From Hepatocystis sp. ex Piliocolobus tephrosceles (taxonomy: Eukaryota > Apicomplexa > Aconoidasida > Haemosporida > Plasmodiidae), in the NCBI GenBank assembly GCA_902459845.2, contig CABPSV020000169.1:392-24988 (forward strand): a DNA stretch of 24,597 nucleotides. Reading direction: 5' to 3'. Under the pieces are notes generated by a model, which ran no database searches, had not been told where the DNA came from, and saw nothing but the letters and a program-made list of their open reading frames with translations. Positions within the stretch are counted from its first letter, which is position 1. Each line of letters starts with the position of its first letter. Positions 1 through 11,873 of this stretch are shown piece after piece. Both the position numbers and the translations under genes were made by a program.

Positions 1-607
1 AACAAAATACATATAGTTATACTTAAAACAAACTTACATCGGTATAAACATACAAGGTTCGTTATACTTTTTTTTTTCCTTTTTTTTTTAAGCAACAATG
101 AAATGTAAAAAAATAAGATAAAACTGTTAAGCGTTGCTGAACTATTATTGTAAAAAGCTTTTCATTCAGCATGCGGGATACACATTTAAATCGCATTTTT
201 ATAGTGGCACTTCTGTCACACACCCAATGTAACAATTTAAAAAAAATATATAACATGATAAAACAAATAAAATAATAGCATTGTTATTTCTTTAATACTG
301 TATAAGTTAATCTCTTTAATTATGTTATATCTTTAAAAATAAATTATTTTAATGTTGTAAAAAAGTGAAAATGTAAAAGTGCTTCATCATTATAAATGTG
401 TGAAAAACTATGAATACTTAAAATTTAGCAATAAACAAGCATACAAATACAAACAAATAATGTAAAATGCTTATGTACACTTTTTTATAAATTTGAAAAT
501 TTAGGACTTGTTAATGTAAATATACATCAAGTGTTAAAAAAAAAAAAAATCCTTATGCGTTTGTGATACAATAGTAGTTTTATTTTTCATAATTTAAAAA
601 GTGGTTG

Positions 608-638
<31 letters not shown>

Positions 639-1720
639 TTTTTTTGTAAAATGTTTACCTGGCACCTATAATATTGGGTTAAAATATTTAAGTATGAACA
701 TGATTGTATTCGACAGTATGTTTCATAAGTATACTTAACAAAATGAGTTAAGTTAGTAAAAAAGTAAAAATAAAAAAATAAAAAATAAAAATGGCCATAA
801 AATTATTTAAATAGTTAATTACTAATAAAAATATAAGGTTACCAAATATGTTATTTACATAGTTTTTTGTTACATAAATAAGAACACGAATTTTTGGAAA
901 AAAAAAAAAAAAAAAGTCCAAAAAATGAAAGCTGTGTCACTTTAAAAATTTACGTGTATACATAAGAGAAAAAAAGAAAGCAGAATGTTTATATAAAGTT
1001 TATCTATATAATCAAACAAACACATAAATGCTATATTGTTACAATTTTATCAACGTAGACACTTAAAAAATGTTTTTTTTTTAATTATGAAATAAATAAC
1101 ATGTTATTTTTTAAATTAGGAACATTAAAACAGTTGGAAATGTGACCAGTCAGTTATATTGAATTTGTTATATATATATATGCATAAACATTCATAAATA
1201 TTGTTATCATTTGTATGTATTGTTATTTATTTATATATATTTTGTGTTTTATTTACATAAAACATATGTAAATATATTAAATATAAAACATATGTAGGCT
1301 TACATGTATTATTCGAATTTTTCTTTTAAGCTGCAAGAAAGATATAAGAAAAAAAAAAAAAAAAAAAATTTATATATATTTTCAACATATATGTTTTAAA
1401 AATAAAGCGTTTACAGTACAGCATTTTGTATATATATATATATATATATGTTTATTTTAAGCTAATTTCAATATTTCGCATATATGAATAAATTATAAAA
1501 AGTATAGCAAAAAAAAAAAATTACGGTATAAATCAAAAAAGTGCAACATGTATTTATACTTTTGAGTAAAATGAATACATATATATATATATATATAATT
1601 ATAATATATATTCAGAACGTAAAATCATATGGTAAAAATTCTGAGTTCCTTCAGAGGGAAGAACAAAAAACAAGATAACATCAGAGTAAGATAATATTCG
1701 AAGCTAAGATTAGAACATAT
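1..1720. other. A+T-rich 5' flanking / intergenic region, no convincing gene
   Basis: This long non-coding stretch precedes the first large gene and probably contains its promoter and much of its 5' leader. It consists of homopolymer A or T runs, a short GT dinucleotide run near 605-621 followed by a T run, and (TA)n tracts near 1427-1449 and 1576-1598. That composition is normal for Plasmodium intergenic DNA. Short antisense reading frames exist but have no recognisable protein character. The one patch that stands out is about 130-220, which is less A+T-rich and is described separately. No core promoter element can be assigned by eye. Confidence 0.75.
131..219. other. Locally G+C-richer patch with two potential hairpins
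   Basis: Within very A+T-rich flank, this patch has visibly more G and C. It holds two inverted repeats: TGCTGAA at 135-141 with TTCAGCA at 165-171 (7 bp, 23-nt loop that itself contains AAAAGCTTTT), and GTGGCA at 204-209 with TGTCAC at 214-219 (6 bp including one G-U, 4-nt loop). Two hairpins separated by a single-stranded hinge are compatible with a small structured RNA or a structured UTR of a neighbouring gene outside the window. The strand is unknown. No H/ACA or C/D box set could be assigned convincingly, so no RNA class is claimed. Confidence 0.25.
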
Positions 1721-1840
1721 ACGATAACATAAGATAAGGTAAGATAACATAAGATAAGGTAAGATAACATAAGATAAGGTAAGATAAGATAAGGTAAGAT
1801 AAGATAAGGTAAGATAAGATAATATTAGAAAGGTAAGATA
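1721..1840 (+). repeat. AAGAT-based tandem repeat in presumed 5' leader
   Basis: The repeat starts with three 20-bp units of the form AAGATAACATAAGATAAGGT (1721-1780; the first has ACGAT instead of AAGAT). Two 15-bp units AAGATAAGATAAGGT follow (1781-1810), then a degenerate tail to about 1840. The 5-bp base unit AAGAT/AAGGT is nested inside the larger units, which points to growth by slippage and unequal exchange. It ends about 25 bp before the start codon at 1866, so it probably lies in the 5' leader. An in-frame TAA at 1839-1841 shows it is not translated with the downstream gene. The junctions create repeated GGTAAGAT strings that resemble a 5' splice site. Confidence 0.85.
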
Positions 1841-1865
1841 AAACACAATAACAACCATTGGCATC

Positions 1866-4800
1866 ATGAATGAGCAGGATAAAAAGAAATACGCTAAAAT
1901 TGTTGAACACGTAAAATACCTACAGAATGAAAATTTACTACTTGAAAATTTAAATGCGATTGATAAAACTATTTTGAAAAAAAATAATTCGATTTTGACT
2001 GAACTAATTGACATTTTTTTAGATGAAAATGTTTATGGTTATAATGAAAATTTTATTTTCAATTATGATTTATTAAAAGTAAATAAAGAATTGAATTTAA
2101 AAAGTGAAAAAAAAAATAAATCAAAATTTTCGAAGCAGTTTAAAGTGTATGTTAAACAAAAAAATATAGAAAAGATAAATGAAGAAGATGCATATTATTT
2201 TGCATTAAAAAAAAAAAATGTATGTAATTATAATCGTGAATTTATAAATTCAAAGAAAATATTATTATATTATATATGTACTTGTGTGTTAGAAGGGTGT
2301 ATAGAAATAAATTATTTAGTAGATAAAATATATGTAGATTTCCAGATTAAGAATAAAAATGATCATAATAGTAACATTGAAAATACTAAACATATAATAT
2401 GCAATGATGACTTATTAAATATTCTAATCGAGACAATTTTTAAGCTTTTTGTCATTGATGAAAAGGATAATGCAAAACGAACAAAACATAACATACGTAA
2501 CAACACAAGTGATGATCTTAATAATAACAGCTATAACAATAGAAATTATATAATGAAAGGTTATTTTTTACACTCAAAAGAAAGACAACAAATGGTGAGA
2601 AAAACAAACGAAGTAGAACATATTAATCAATCTATTAATTATTTAAGTGTATTAAAAAAATTAATTACTATTAGTAAAAGTTTTGTTAAAAATATATTTT
2701 TTATTTTTTTAAAAAATATTGATCAGTTAAATATGAAAGATATTTCTAAAATTTGTCCAGGTGTTTTTTTAATTTTTCATTCAATAATATGTTATTGTAA
2801 AGAATTTGAAATAAGTATTATATATAGTGCTTTTTTAAATACAAATGCAAATAAAAAAAATAAAACTTTTTATAATTATGTTATTATGTTTTGTTTAATT
2901 AATTTGAAAAATGTTTATAACACATATAATTTAGAGTTGTGTATTCAAATTGTTTCGGATAAGTTATTTATGAATGATAGTAGTGAGAAGAGTGGTGGAA
3001 AAAAAACAAAACGAAATGTAAATAAAAAGTGTGCAAGAACGTTGTTGTATAGTGCATATTACATGAAGGAGGAACATAATGGCCGTGACATACTGAGTTG
3101 TGGATCGGGTGGTGTTCCAACTGGCGAATCCAGTAATGAAGCGAGTGGTGAAGCGAGTGATAAAGCGAGTGATGAAGCGAGTGATACATCGACTAGTGAA
3201 GCAAGTGACACACAAAAAGGAGAAACAAGTGACATACCAATTGGAGAAACAATTAATGACAACTCTCACATAAATCGATTCGAACATAAAAAAAATGAGA
3301 ACCCGTCATATAATACTAAAATGAAAAAAAAAAAGAACACATTTTCCAACAGAGTAGAAGAAATAAGGATAAAACATTTTATTATTTTTTTACTTTTTTT
3401 TGCACAAAAAATATATGATATAAGTTACATTAGCGGATGTACAAAAGAGTTGATCAAGTATTTTTTATTTTTATTAAAAAAAAATATCTATTTATTACAA
3501 GAAAATATACACTTTTTAAAAAATAAATTATATCACATAATTAAAACTATAATATTTTTATTTATATTAACATTTCATAATTTAAATGTTAATAATAGTT
3601 ATTCTATTATATACATTTTAAAAAGTGTTGACATTATGTTAAATTTTTATTATCAAATTAGTATATTAAATGAAGAAGGTTCTAATTATTGTTATATACC
3701 ATCCTCTTCTGAGAATGTAAAAAGTATGGAAGATTTAGAACATGCAAAAATTACAGGAGAATGTATAAAACCCCCAGATGTTGTTCATTCAACTGATATT
3801 GATAATAATAATACATACATACCAAATAACACAGAGATAACCAAAATTAATAGTAAAAAAAAAGTAACAAAAATTGCTTCAAGTGTTTGTAATACTGCAG
3901 TTGAAGATAATAGCATTATACAAATAACTACTAATAATACGCTTTTTTACAACTTAAGTATATTCGAATTTAATATATCACCTATTTTGTTATTTTTAAT
4001 TATTCCAATAAATCTTGAATACAATTTGAATAACAAGAGTGGAAATAACAATGCGAATAGTGTAAATTACAAAATAATAAAACTATCTGAAAAATTAAAA
4101 AAAAAATGGATGTTCTATTTTAAAAATTATAACATGTGTTTTTTCGATTATTTAAAAAAATGGGAAATTACGTTAAACGCAGGAATGGTTGATTCGGGAA
4201 GTGGTTTTGACAATAGTAGGGGCAGTGACAATAGTAGGGGAAGTGACAATAGTAAGGGCAGTGACAATAGTAGGGGCAGTGACAATAGTAGGGGCAGTGA
4301 CAATAGTAGGGGCAGTGACAATAGTAGGGGCAGTGACAATAGTAGGGGCAGTGATAATGGTAGTGACAAGCATAATGGTAGTAACAGTAAACGCAATATG
4401 GAGGAAGGTGTTACGTATGATATGTCCAGCTTAAGTATCATCAACATTATAAGAAACGAAATAAAATATTTAATATCAGAAGTAAACGATTTTTATGAAG
4501 ACAATATGTTTGATATACTAAACACAAATAATATATTATTTTATTTGTATGATATATTTGTACATATTGATTTAATATATTTGATTCGTTTTTTTAATGT
4601 ATGTTTTTATCATAGGAAGGGTATTTATTGTATAGATATAAAGAGGATAAATGATAAATTAAATTGTATTTTATATATGAATAATAAATTATGTATAAAT
4701 ATTTTTGAAAAATTACGAAATAACTATATATCTAAATGTAGTTATATATATATTTATCTTTTAATATTATCATTATTTGAATATAACTTATTTTTTGTTT

Positions 4801-7800
4801 GTAAGTTTATTTCTTACTATTGTTTAGTAAATTCGGTAGAATTAATAAAATTTTTGCCTTATTTATTATTTGTTTATAAACTATCACTTAAAAATTATTT
4901 TTTGAATAAAAATGATCTAAAAATAAAAAAGTGTGATAATGTATTTGTAAATAAAGAAAATGTAGAGCGCATTTTTGTTTTACGAAGTTTAATTTTGCAT
5001 ACGATATCAAAAATAGGATGTAGTGATAATAATATACCTATTGTGTATAATTGTATTTGTATTTTGTTGCAAGGGGAAAATATAACAGTACAGAATGAGA
5101 AGGTATCTGATAGTGATGATAAAATAAAGAGAGAAGATAATACGTCTGTAAATAAATTATCATGTGCGCAAAAGGATAACAGTAGTAGTAATACTACGAA
5201 AAACATAATGCTTCATAGGAAAGGGGAGTTACCTACATTTACTATATACGGGAACAACTTCAATAAATTACTGTTTTTATACTGCTATGATAAACTAATC
5301 GACATCAACGAAAATATAATAAGCAAATATTTTAAATATATAGAGAATGTAATGGAAATGGATGTAAATAAACAGACGGGAAAACAAAAAAACAATCATA
5401 CGAGTGTGGACAAAGATATAAGTAGCAACAGTTACGATTGTAGTAGTAGTAATAATAACATTATGTATAACTGTGTTAATGAAGATATCAATATATTTTT
5501 TGACCTTAAAAATGTATTATTGTTGTTAAAAGTAAGCAGATTTCATAATGTTAGTAATTACATAAATATTATAATATTATTGATAAATAAGTACTTTCGT
5601 AAATATAAAAATATTGTTTTATATAATAATGATTATAATAAGATACAAATGAATATAATTAAAATATGTATTTTAATTTTAATTATATTATCAAAAAAAA
5701 AATATGTAGAATATGAAATAATTTATAATTTATTAAAAAAAAACTTTTTAAAAAATATAGAATATAACGAATTGAGTGAATATGATAGTAGTATAATTGC
5801 TTTTATAACTACTTTTACAAAATATTATATAAATCATTTAGTTTTTAAAAAAAAAAAGTTATGTAATGAAGAATATGATATTTTATATCATACAAAAATT
5901 AAATATATATTTAAAGATTTATCAAAAATCATTCATTTAAATAATGAGAACATAATAGAAGAAATAGCTAATATTATGTCCGATTTATATCCAGTATATT
6001 ATAAAAATTATGAATCAAATCAGGCGGAAAGTGTAAAATATTACGAAAGTAAAAAAGGGGTTAAGATTGGCAGTGTTGATGCAATTGGAGCGGAAGATGA
6101 TTTTTCTACAATCACTACTTCATCTTTTTCAGACCGTGGTGTTGTGCTAGACAATAGAAACGCTCATAGTAGTAACAAAGGTGGGCATAGTAACTTTACC
6201 CATAATAACAGTAGTAACATACCTTATGACATAAATTTATATGATAAAAAAAAAAACATAATTGATTTATATTTTGATAAATATTTTGTTTATGAATCAT
6301 TTTTAAGACATACATTAAGCAATAATATTTATGAGAAATTACAAAAAGTGATTTTACAAAACGAAGTAAATAATGTTTCATTATATTATTTAAAAAATAG
6401 TAGTAATGTTTGTAATAATAATAATCATTTAATTAAAGTTTTATATAAGCTATTTAATAGTAATATTAAAAATGATATACACTCCAAATTTCAGTATTAT
6501 GTTAAATTATTATTTACAGAAAAATTTCAAAACATTGAAGAGGTCATTGACATTTTTGAACACATGTACTTTTTTAATTTTCATTACATTTATTTATTTT
6601 TTTACATAATTGGGTGTTTTTTTCAAAAATTAAAAAAGAATATTGAAAAGGGGGAAGTGGTTATTGTACAGTTAAGTAAGAGTAGTAGTACAACATCGGG
6701 TAGTTCCCCCACAAAGGGCTGTGAATTGGAGAGGAATAGTGACAGCGTGATGGGTATGAGTAGAAGTGTAGTTGGTTCGGATATAACAAACGGTGTAAGA
6801 AGTGGGGGATATAATATGCAGATCAGACAGAACGGACAGGAAGAAGAAAATAGTACAAAAAAACAAAAAAAAACCGATAACCAAAAAAATATAACATACG
6901 AAAATGTATGTATTACAATGTATAACGAGATACATAAAATGACAAAGGATGAAAATTTGAATATATGTGTTTTTTACCCATTGTTAAGTATATTATGTAA
7001 ACATCACAATGACATAAATGAAACAATTAATTTTTTTTATAAAAAACTTGATATATATATGAAAACTAATGAAACTCAATTAAATTTGATGAATACTAAT
7101 GAAATAATTATAATTTTATTATGTTTAAATTATATACATTGTACTATTTCACAAATACCTAAATTTTACACATTTTTAATTAATTTATTTAATGTAATAG
7201 AAGATAAAAATATTAGGAACATTGTTATGTATTGTTTAAGTTCATGTTGTCAATATACAAATTTGGCTAGTTCGGATATCTTATATATTTTGAATATCCA
7301 TATGGAACATTTACAATGTATGTTAAGTCATAGCTCTTGGAAAAGTTCCTCTATTCCATCAGAAATGAAAAGTACACTAGTGGAAGGTGTTACAAACATT
7401 GATACATATTGTGACAATTTGAACAATATAACAACAGAACTGAATTGCTATTGGTTAAACACACAAGAGAACGATGTTGACGATACAACGAAAGCTTTGA
7501 ACAATTGTGATAATTTTTATTTTTTTATTTCTCTTAGTAATTTATGCTTCTATATATATAAACATTACAATAGTGAGCGATTTGACAATATAATTAAAAA
7601 TATGTATGATCTTATTATAAATTTTTTGAAAAAAAACAAAAAAATTAATAACGTTATAATGAGTTTAACCAATATTATGGTATATTTATATATAAAAAAA
7701 GTAATTACTATACATGAAATAATAGAGAATTTAAATATTTTTATAACCAACATAAGTAATAATTTGGTTTATGACACAAAATATGCTATATATGCATTGT

Positions 7801-10528
7801 GTTCGATGTATCGATTTTTAGCGCTATATTATAAAAACAGTTTCGACAATTTTATGTTTGAAGAGGAAAGCGACATGAGTAACAAGATGGGTAACAAGAT
7901 GGGTAACAAGATGGTTAACAAGGTGAATAACAAGATGAGTGACAAAATGGACAATAATGTTTGTGCTAATTTTGTCAGTTTGGGGGGAAACAGTCTTACG
8001 AGTAACAAGGAGCATATTGCCACGCACAACAACAACGAGAACAACAACGAGAACAATAACGAGAACAACAACGAGAACAACAACGAGAACAACAACGAGA
8101 ACAACAACGAGAGCAACAACGAGAACAACAACGAGAACAACAACGAGAACAGCAACGAGAAAAGCAACGAGAACATTAAAGAGAAGATAAAATGTTTGTC
8201 CAGAGTGCTACATGAAGTTATAATTTACTACTTTGACAAACAAGAAGAAGGTAATATCAGCTTAATCGCATATTATAACTTGATTGGTTTGAAAGGATTG
8301 GGGGAATGTATCGCGTCTGATTTTTTTGATAGCAATGAATATTGTAATATGAGTATTTTGTTTATTAACAGATTTATAAAAAAGGATATTGAGATAATGA
8401 GACGTGCAAATGAAACTAGTAAGATGCTTGCACACATGGACTCTTCTTCAGGGTCCTCCTCAAGTGATGAAGCAGATCACAGTTGTATGAATACATTGGT
8501 TATGAATAATAGTAATCGTTGTAATATGATATATAAAAGAGAATCAAAATATTTAAGTAGTGATATGAATTTATTTATTTATAAAAATAGTAATTACAAA
8601 TTAAATAATGATATTATAATTAATGATAATAATACTATTTTAGTTCTTATGTATTTATTTTGTTATAAATATTATGAAGAGTTAAAAACATCTGTTATAA
8701 ATATCGATAGTTTAGATAAAAAACATATGTTATATTATATATTTTCAAATATATTGAATATTGAAAATTATTTAAAAATATTTTTAAAAAATTGTGAACT
8801 AATAGATGTCGAAACAAGTATGAAAAGAACAGATAGTGAATATACAAAACTTGTATCTAGCATGTCAAATGATACAAAAAAAAATAATAATATGTTTTAT
8901 TTAAATTTACTAAACAGTAGTGAATTGTTTAATACTTTAAAAAATTTGATAAAAACATTGAAATTAATAAATTTTATTAAATTTGATGTAGTAATAAAAG
9001 ATAAGATTTTAAATATATATTTTTTTATATGTAAATTAATTAAAATTTTTTACATAATGTTTGATATAGTTATACTAAAAATTGAGGAAAATGTTAATAA
9101 TAATTTAAAAAGGTGTTATAAGATATATAAAGAGTTGATTAGGAAGATACATATTTTATTCGATTGTAGAATCTGTATATTTGAATATTTTTCTTTGTAC
9201 AGTTTGTTTAATAACTCTTATAGCCACATTTTCTGTAATTTAAGTAACAATTTTAACACGTTTAGTACTTATGAAAAATATATGTTTATCAAATGTGTTA
9301 TTAATTTTAAAAATATAAAAAAAGAAGAAATAAAATTTATTTTTTTAAACATTTTTAAAAATTTAAAATTATTTCATGAAGATAGTTCTTTATGGATATA
9401 TACAATTTCGATTTTGAAAATTTTACTAAAACGGATATATACTACTAAAATTAAAAATGTTAAAGGAATTTCGTTTAATGGTAACAAAAAAGGACAACAA
9501 GAAATAAATGACGAGAGGAAACAAAATAATGACCAAACAGAACAAAACTTGAAAGATTTATGCTCTTATATTAAATTTGCATTTATTACGATAATTGAAG
9601 AAACTTTTATAACAATATATAAAGAAAACTACTATAGTTACCATTCCATATATAATAAATTTGAAAACGATGACAATGAAAATGTAATAAATGAAACAAA
9701 CAAAGATTATGTTTATAAAGAAAGTGAAAACAGTGATGTAATTAATGATAATAATAACTATTTTGAAAAAAGAAAAAAAAAAAAAAAAGCCCCTTATTTT
9801 GAAACTGCCTTTAAAAACGAAAAGAACGAAACATACAATGTTAATCTTTACAAGAAACGTTATTTAGATATACCTGTCAGTATTTTAATGTGTGTTTCTG
9901 ATTTTTTAGCTTCTTTATACAAAATAGTAATTAAAGAGAAGTTAACAAATGAAATAAACATAGATGAGGTTATGAAAGACTTGCCTATTTTGATTCAAGG
10001 TTATGTACTATTAAAAGTAAAGGCATCTTCTAAAAAATTAAATTTAATTAAAAATAAAATATTGTTTAATTCGTTTAAGTACAATTTTACATTTAGTGAG
10101 AATTTAAAAGATTTTTATTATGCTAAAGAAATATATAAAAATAATGAAAAAGTTTTGACGTTGCATTTTAATTATACTAAATTAAATCAATATTTTGAAA
10201 ACATCTTCTTAATAAAAGAATGTGTTCATTTGGCTTATATATATAGCTATTTTAATGAAAGACAAACTGTATTAGAAAATCTGTTATCTATGTGTAATGT
10301 ATCCCAAGTGAATAATGAATATTTATACATAGTCATAAGTTCGTTTGTATTTTTTTCGATGAAAAGTAGCAACAGTTCCTTTTTTCTAAACAACTTTATG
10401 TTTAATTATTTTATTACGAATGAGTTAATTGATAGTATAGGTAAGTTTGCGCGTAGTGAAAATTTGGGTATGTTATATGATGTTGATAAGGGAAAAGGGG
10501 GGATAAAACGTGACAGCAGTGGTAGTAA

Positions 10529-10564
<36 letters not shown>

Positions 10565-11864
10565 CAGTGGTAGTGGTAGTGGTAGTGGTAGTGGCAGTGG
10601 CAGTGGCAGTAGCAGTAGCAGTGGCAATAGTAGCAGAAGCAGCAGTAGTACTAACAGTGGCTGTAATGACAGAAGCAGCAATAGTAGCAGTGGTATTGGT
10701 AGTACTACTAGCGCCTGTAACCAAAAGATAAAACCACATAAAACAATTTTGCAAAACCCAAATGACAAGTTAATAAATTTGAAAATATTTTTTATTATAG
10801 AAGAAGAATTTGTTAAGACTAAGATGCGCAACTCATTTCGATGTACAAAAAATAAGATACTTAAAAATAACAATTTAGAATCTGAAATATTTTTAAAAAA
10901 AGATTATTTTTTTGTAGAAGATTTAGGGATATATTATTTAATAAAAAATAATGAAAGAAAAACTAAGTTAATGAGACATTATAAAAATCAACTTTTTTAT
11001 TTTTATAAAAATAATACACCAAGTTTATTTTTGAGACACAATGATATACCTAGTTTAAGTGGTAAATATGTGGATGATAAATATGTATATACTCAAGACA
11101 TAATTAACAACTCCTATTTTAATAATAATTATGGAAATAATGAAATGGAAGATAATGCATTCGTTTCAGATGAATTAGAAATATTTTCTAAATATTTGGC
11201 TGTTCCTTTATTTATGAAAGATGTTTTTACATTTTTTGAATTGAATTTAAATAAAAATATAATAGCTCACAGTTTTAATGAATTATTTTATAAAAGTATA
11301 AATAATAATAATAAAAAAAAACAACAACAAAATGAAAAAATGATAGGTACTAATGATAATGAAGAAGAGGATATTACTACGCCATTGTCATCATCTGTTT
11401 CATCAGAAAGTGAGAAAGAATATGCTATGGATAAAATGTCATTTATAAAAAAACAGAACAATAACAAAAAAAGTTTATTATATGATAGTACTATACTAAA
11501 CTATTTAAGTAATAAATATAATCGCTTAAATAATTATCAATTGTACATAGTAAATATAATATTTATTAGTAAATATATTAAGAACGTGTTATTAAAAAAA
11601 AGTATTGTAATGAAGAGAAAAAAAAAAAAAAATAAAGAAGACAAAATAAAATATGATTATGAAATATATTATAAAGACGATTTAATTTATCAGTTTAACT
11701 TGTTTCAAGCATTTTTTAAAAATTTATCTTCTTTTTTAATGATTTTTCCTAAAAAATTTATTTTGAATCATTCAGAATATCTTTTTGCTCACAATAAAGA
11801 TCAAATTATGAATAAACATTTTAATTTCTTATTAGAAAATTACATAAACAAGTTTTCACCATAA
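1866..11864 (+). CDS. Giant conserved-type Plasmodium protein, function unknown (3,332 aa, single exon)
   Basis: This is an uninterrupted 9,999-bp reading frame. The start is supported by an in-frame TAA nine codons upstream (1839-1841) and by a Lys/Glu-rich N-terminus beginning MNEQDKKKYAKI. No catalytic motif, zinc finger, signal peptide or known domain was recognised. Most of the protein alternates short Leu/Ile/Phe/Tyr-rich helices with charged or Asn-rich linkers, which fits an alpha-solenoid (HEAT/ARM-like) scaffold better than a membrane protein. That is inference. Low-complexity inserts lie near residues 420-455 (EAS-type), 780-830 (GSDNSR), 2002-2030 (NKM), 2055-2102 (NNNE) and 2880-2955 (Ser/Gly). 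A basic stretch (KRKKKKNKEDK) lies near residue 3250. The frame ends in TAA followed directly by two more in-frame stops. It is probably a real gene, because such a frame cannot persist by chance in this A+T-rich DNA. Confidence 0.93.
3133..3213 (+). repeat. In-frame 12-bp EAS-type repeat within the first gene
   Basis: A degenerate repeat of about 12 bp built on GAAGCGAGTGRT encodes (N/G/D)EAS-like units around residues 423-449: NEASGEASDKASDEASDTSTSEASD. It is acidic and Ser-rich, presumably a disordered surface loop. It is more diverged than the other arrays in this gene, which suggests it is older or under weaker homogenisation. Confidence 0.8.
4203..4358 (+). repeat. In-frame 18-bp GSDNSR minisatellite within the first gene
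   Basis: There are eight 18-bp units at 4203-4346 encoding GFDNSR, GSDNSR, GSDNSK, then five GSDNSR, followed by a partial GSDN unit. The last five full units are identical in nucleotide sequence, so the array expanded recently. It occupies residues 780-827 and is expected to be a disordered, hydrophilic loop. Length should vary between isolates. Confidence 0.92.
7875..7955 (+). repeat. In-frame 12-bp NKM repeat within the first gene
   Basis: A short array of about 12-bp units (AACAAGATGGGT and variants) encodes SNKMGNKMGNKMVNKVNNKMSDKMDN near residues 2004-2030. The first three units are nearly identical and the later ones are diverged. It lies only about 75 bp before the NNNE array, with a unique linker between them. 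Confidence 0.8.
8028..8171 (+). repeat. In-frame 12-bp NNNE array (12 units) within the first gene
   Basis: Exactly twelve 12-bp units without any indel encode seven NNNE, one SNNE, two NNNE, one NSNE and one KSNE. The consensus unit is AACAACAACGAG. The Asn codons are almost all AAC, although AAT dominates elsewhere in the gene, so the tract expanded as DNA from a small seed rather than by codon-level selection. The array spans residues 2055-2102. Confidence 0.92.
10513..10640 (+). repeat. In-frame Ser / Gly-Ser tract within the first gene
   Basis: A run of AGT codons (poly-Ser) is followed by alternating GGT/GGC-AGT codons (Gly-Ser dipeptides) and then mixed AGC/AGT Ser. A Ser/Asn/Gly-rich tail continues to about 10712. 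The 3-bp and 6-bp units are in frame, around residues 2883-2949. The tract separates two better ordered, Leu/Phe/Lys-rich parts of the protein and probably acts as a flexible linker. Confidence 0.88.
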
Positions 11865-11870
11865 TGATGA
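11862..11870 (+). other. Triple in-frame stop codons
   Basis: The first gene ends TAA TGA TGA, three consecutive stop codons in the same frame, directly before the 23-bp array. The array is not a multiple of three. It also contains stops in its reading frames, so any readthrough would end quickly. Confidence 0.9.
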
Positions 11871-11873
11871 CAT

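Noticed and set aside
62..256. 64-residue antisense reading frame in the 5' flank
   Set aside because: It is short, has a Phe/Lys-rich translation of poly-T/poly-A origin at both ends, and shows no domain. The local G+C rise could equally be a structured RNA or UTR. Not called as a gene.
1625..2014. Antisense reading frame with SYLTL repeats
   Set aside because: It is the reverse translation of the AAGAT repeat plus the start of the first gene. Repeats without stops in a frame create such shadows.
3361..3440. Possible transmembrane segments in the first protein (Ile/Leu/Phe runs)
   Set aside because: Similar short hydrophobic runs recur throughout both proteins, are interrupted by charges, and are expected for buried helices in A+T-rich coding DNA. 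No clear 20-residue membrane span or signal peptide.
4148..4447. Leu/Pro-rich antisense and Val-rich same-strand frames over the GSDNSR array
   Set aside because: They are alternate-frame shadows of an 18-bp repeat that lacks stops in several frames; the long sense frame explains the DNA.
7824..8190. Open frames on both strands over the NKM and NNNE arrays (Thr/Arg-rich and Leu/Phe-rich)
   Set aside because: They are shadows of stop-free 12-bp repeats inside the large gene.
10406..10873. 155-residue antisense Leu/Pro-rich frame
   Set aside because: It is produced by the poly-Ser/Gly-Ser tract read backwards. No independent start context or domain.
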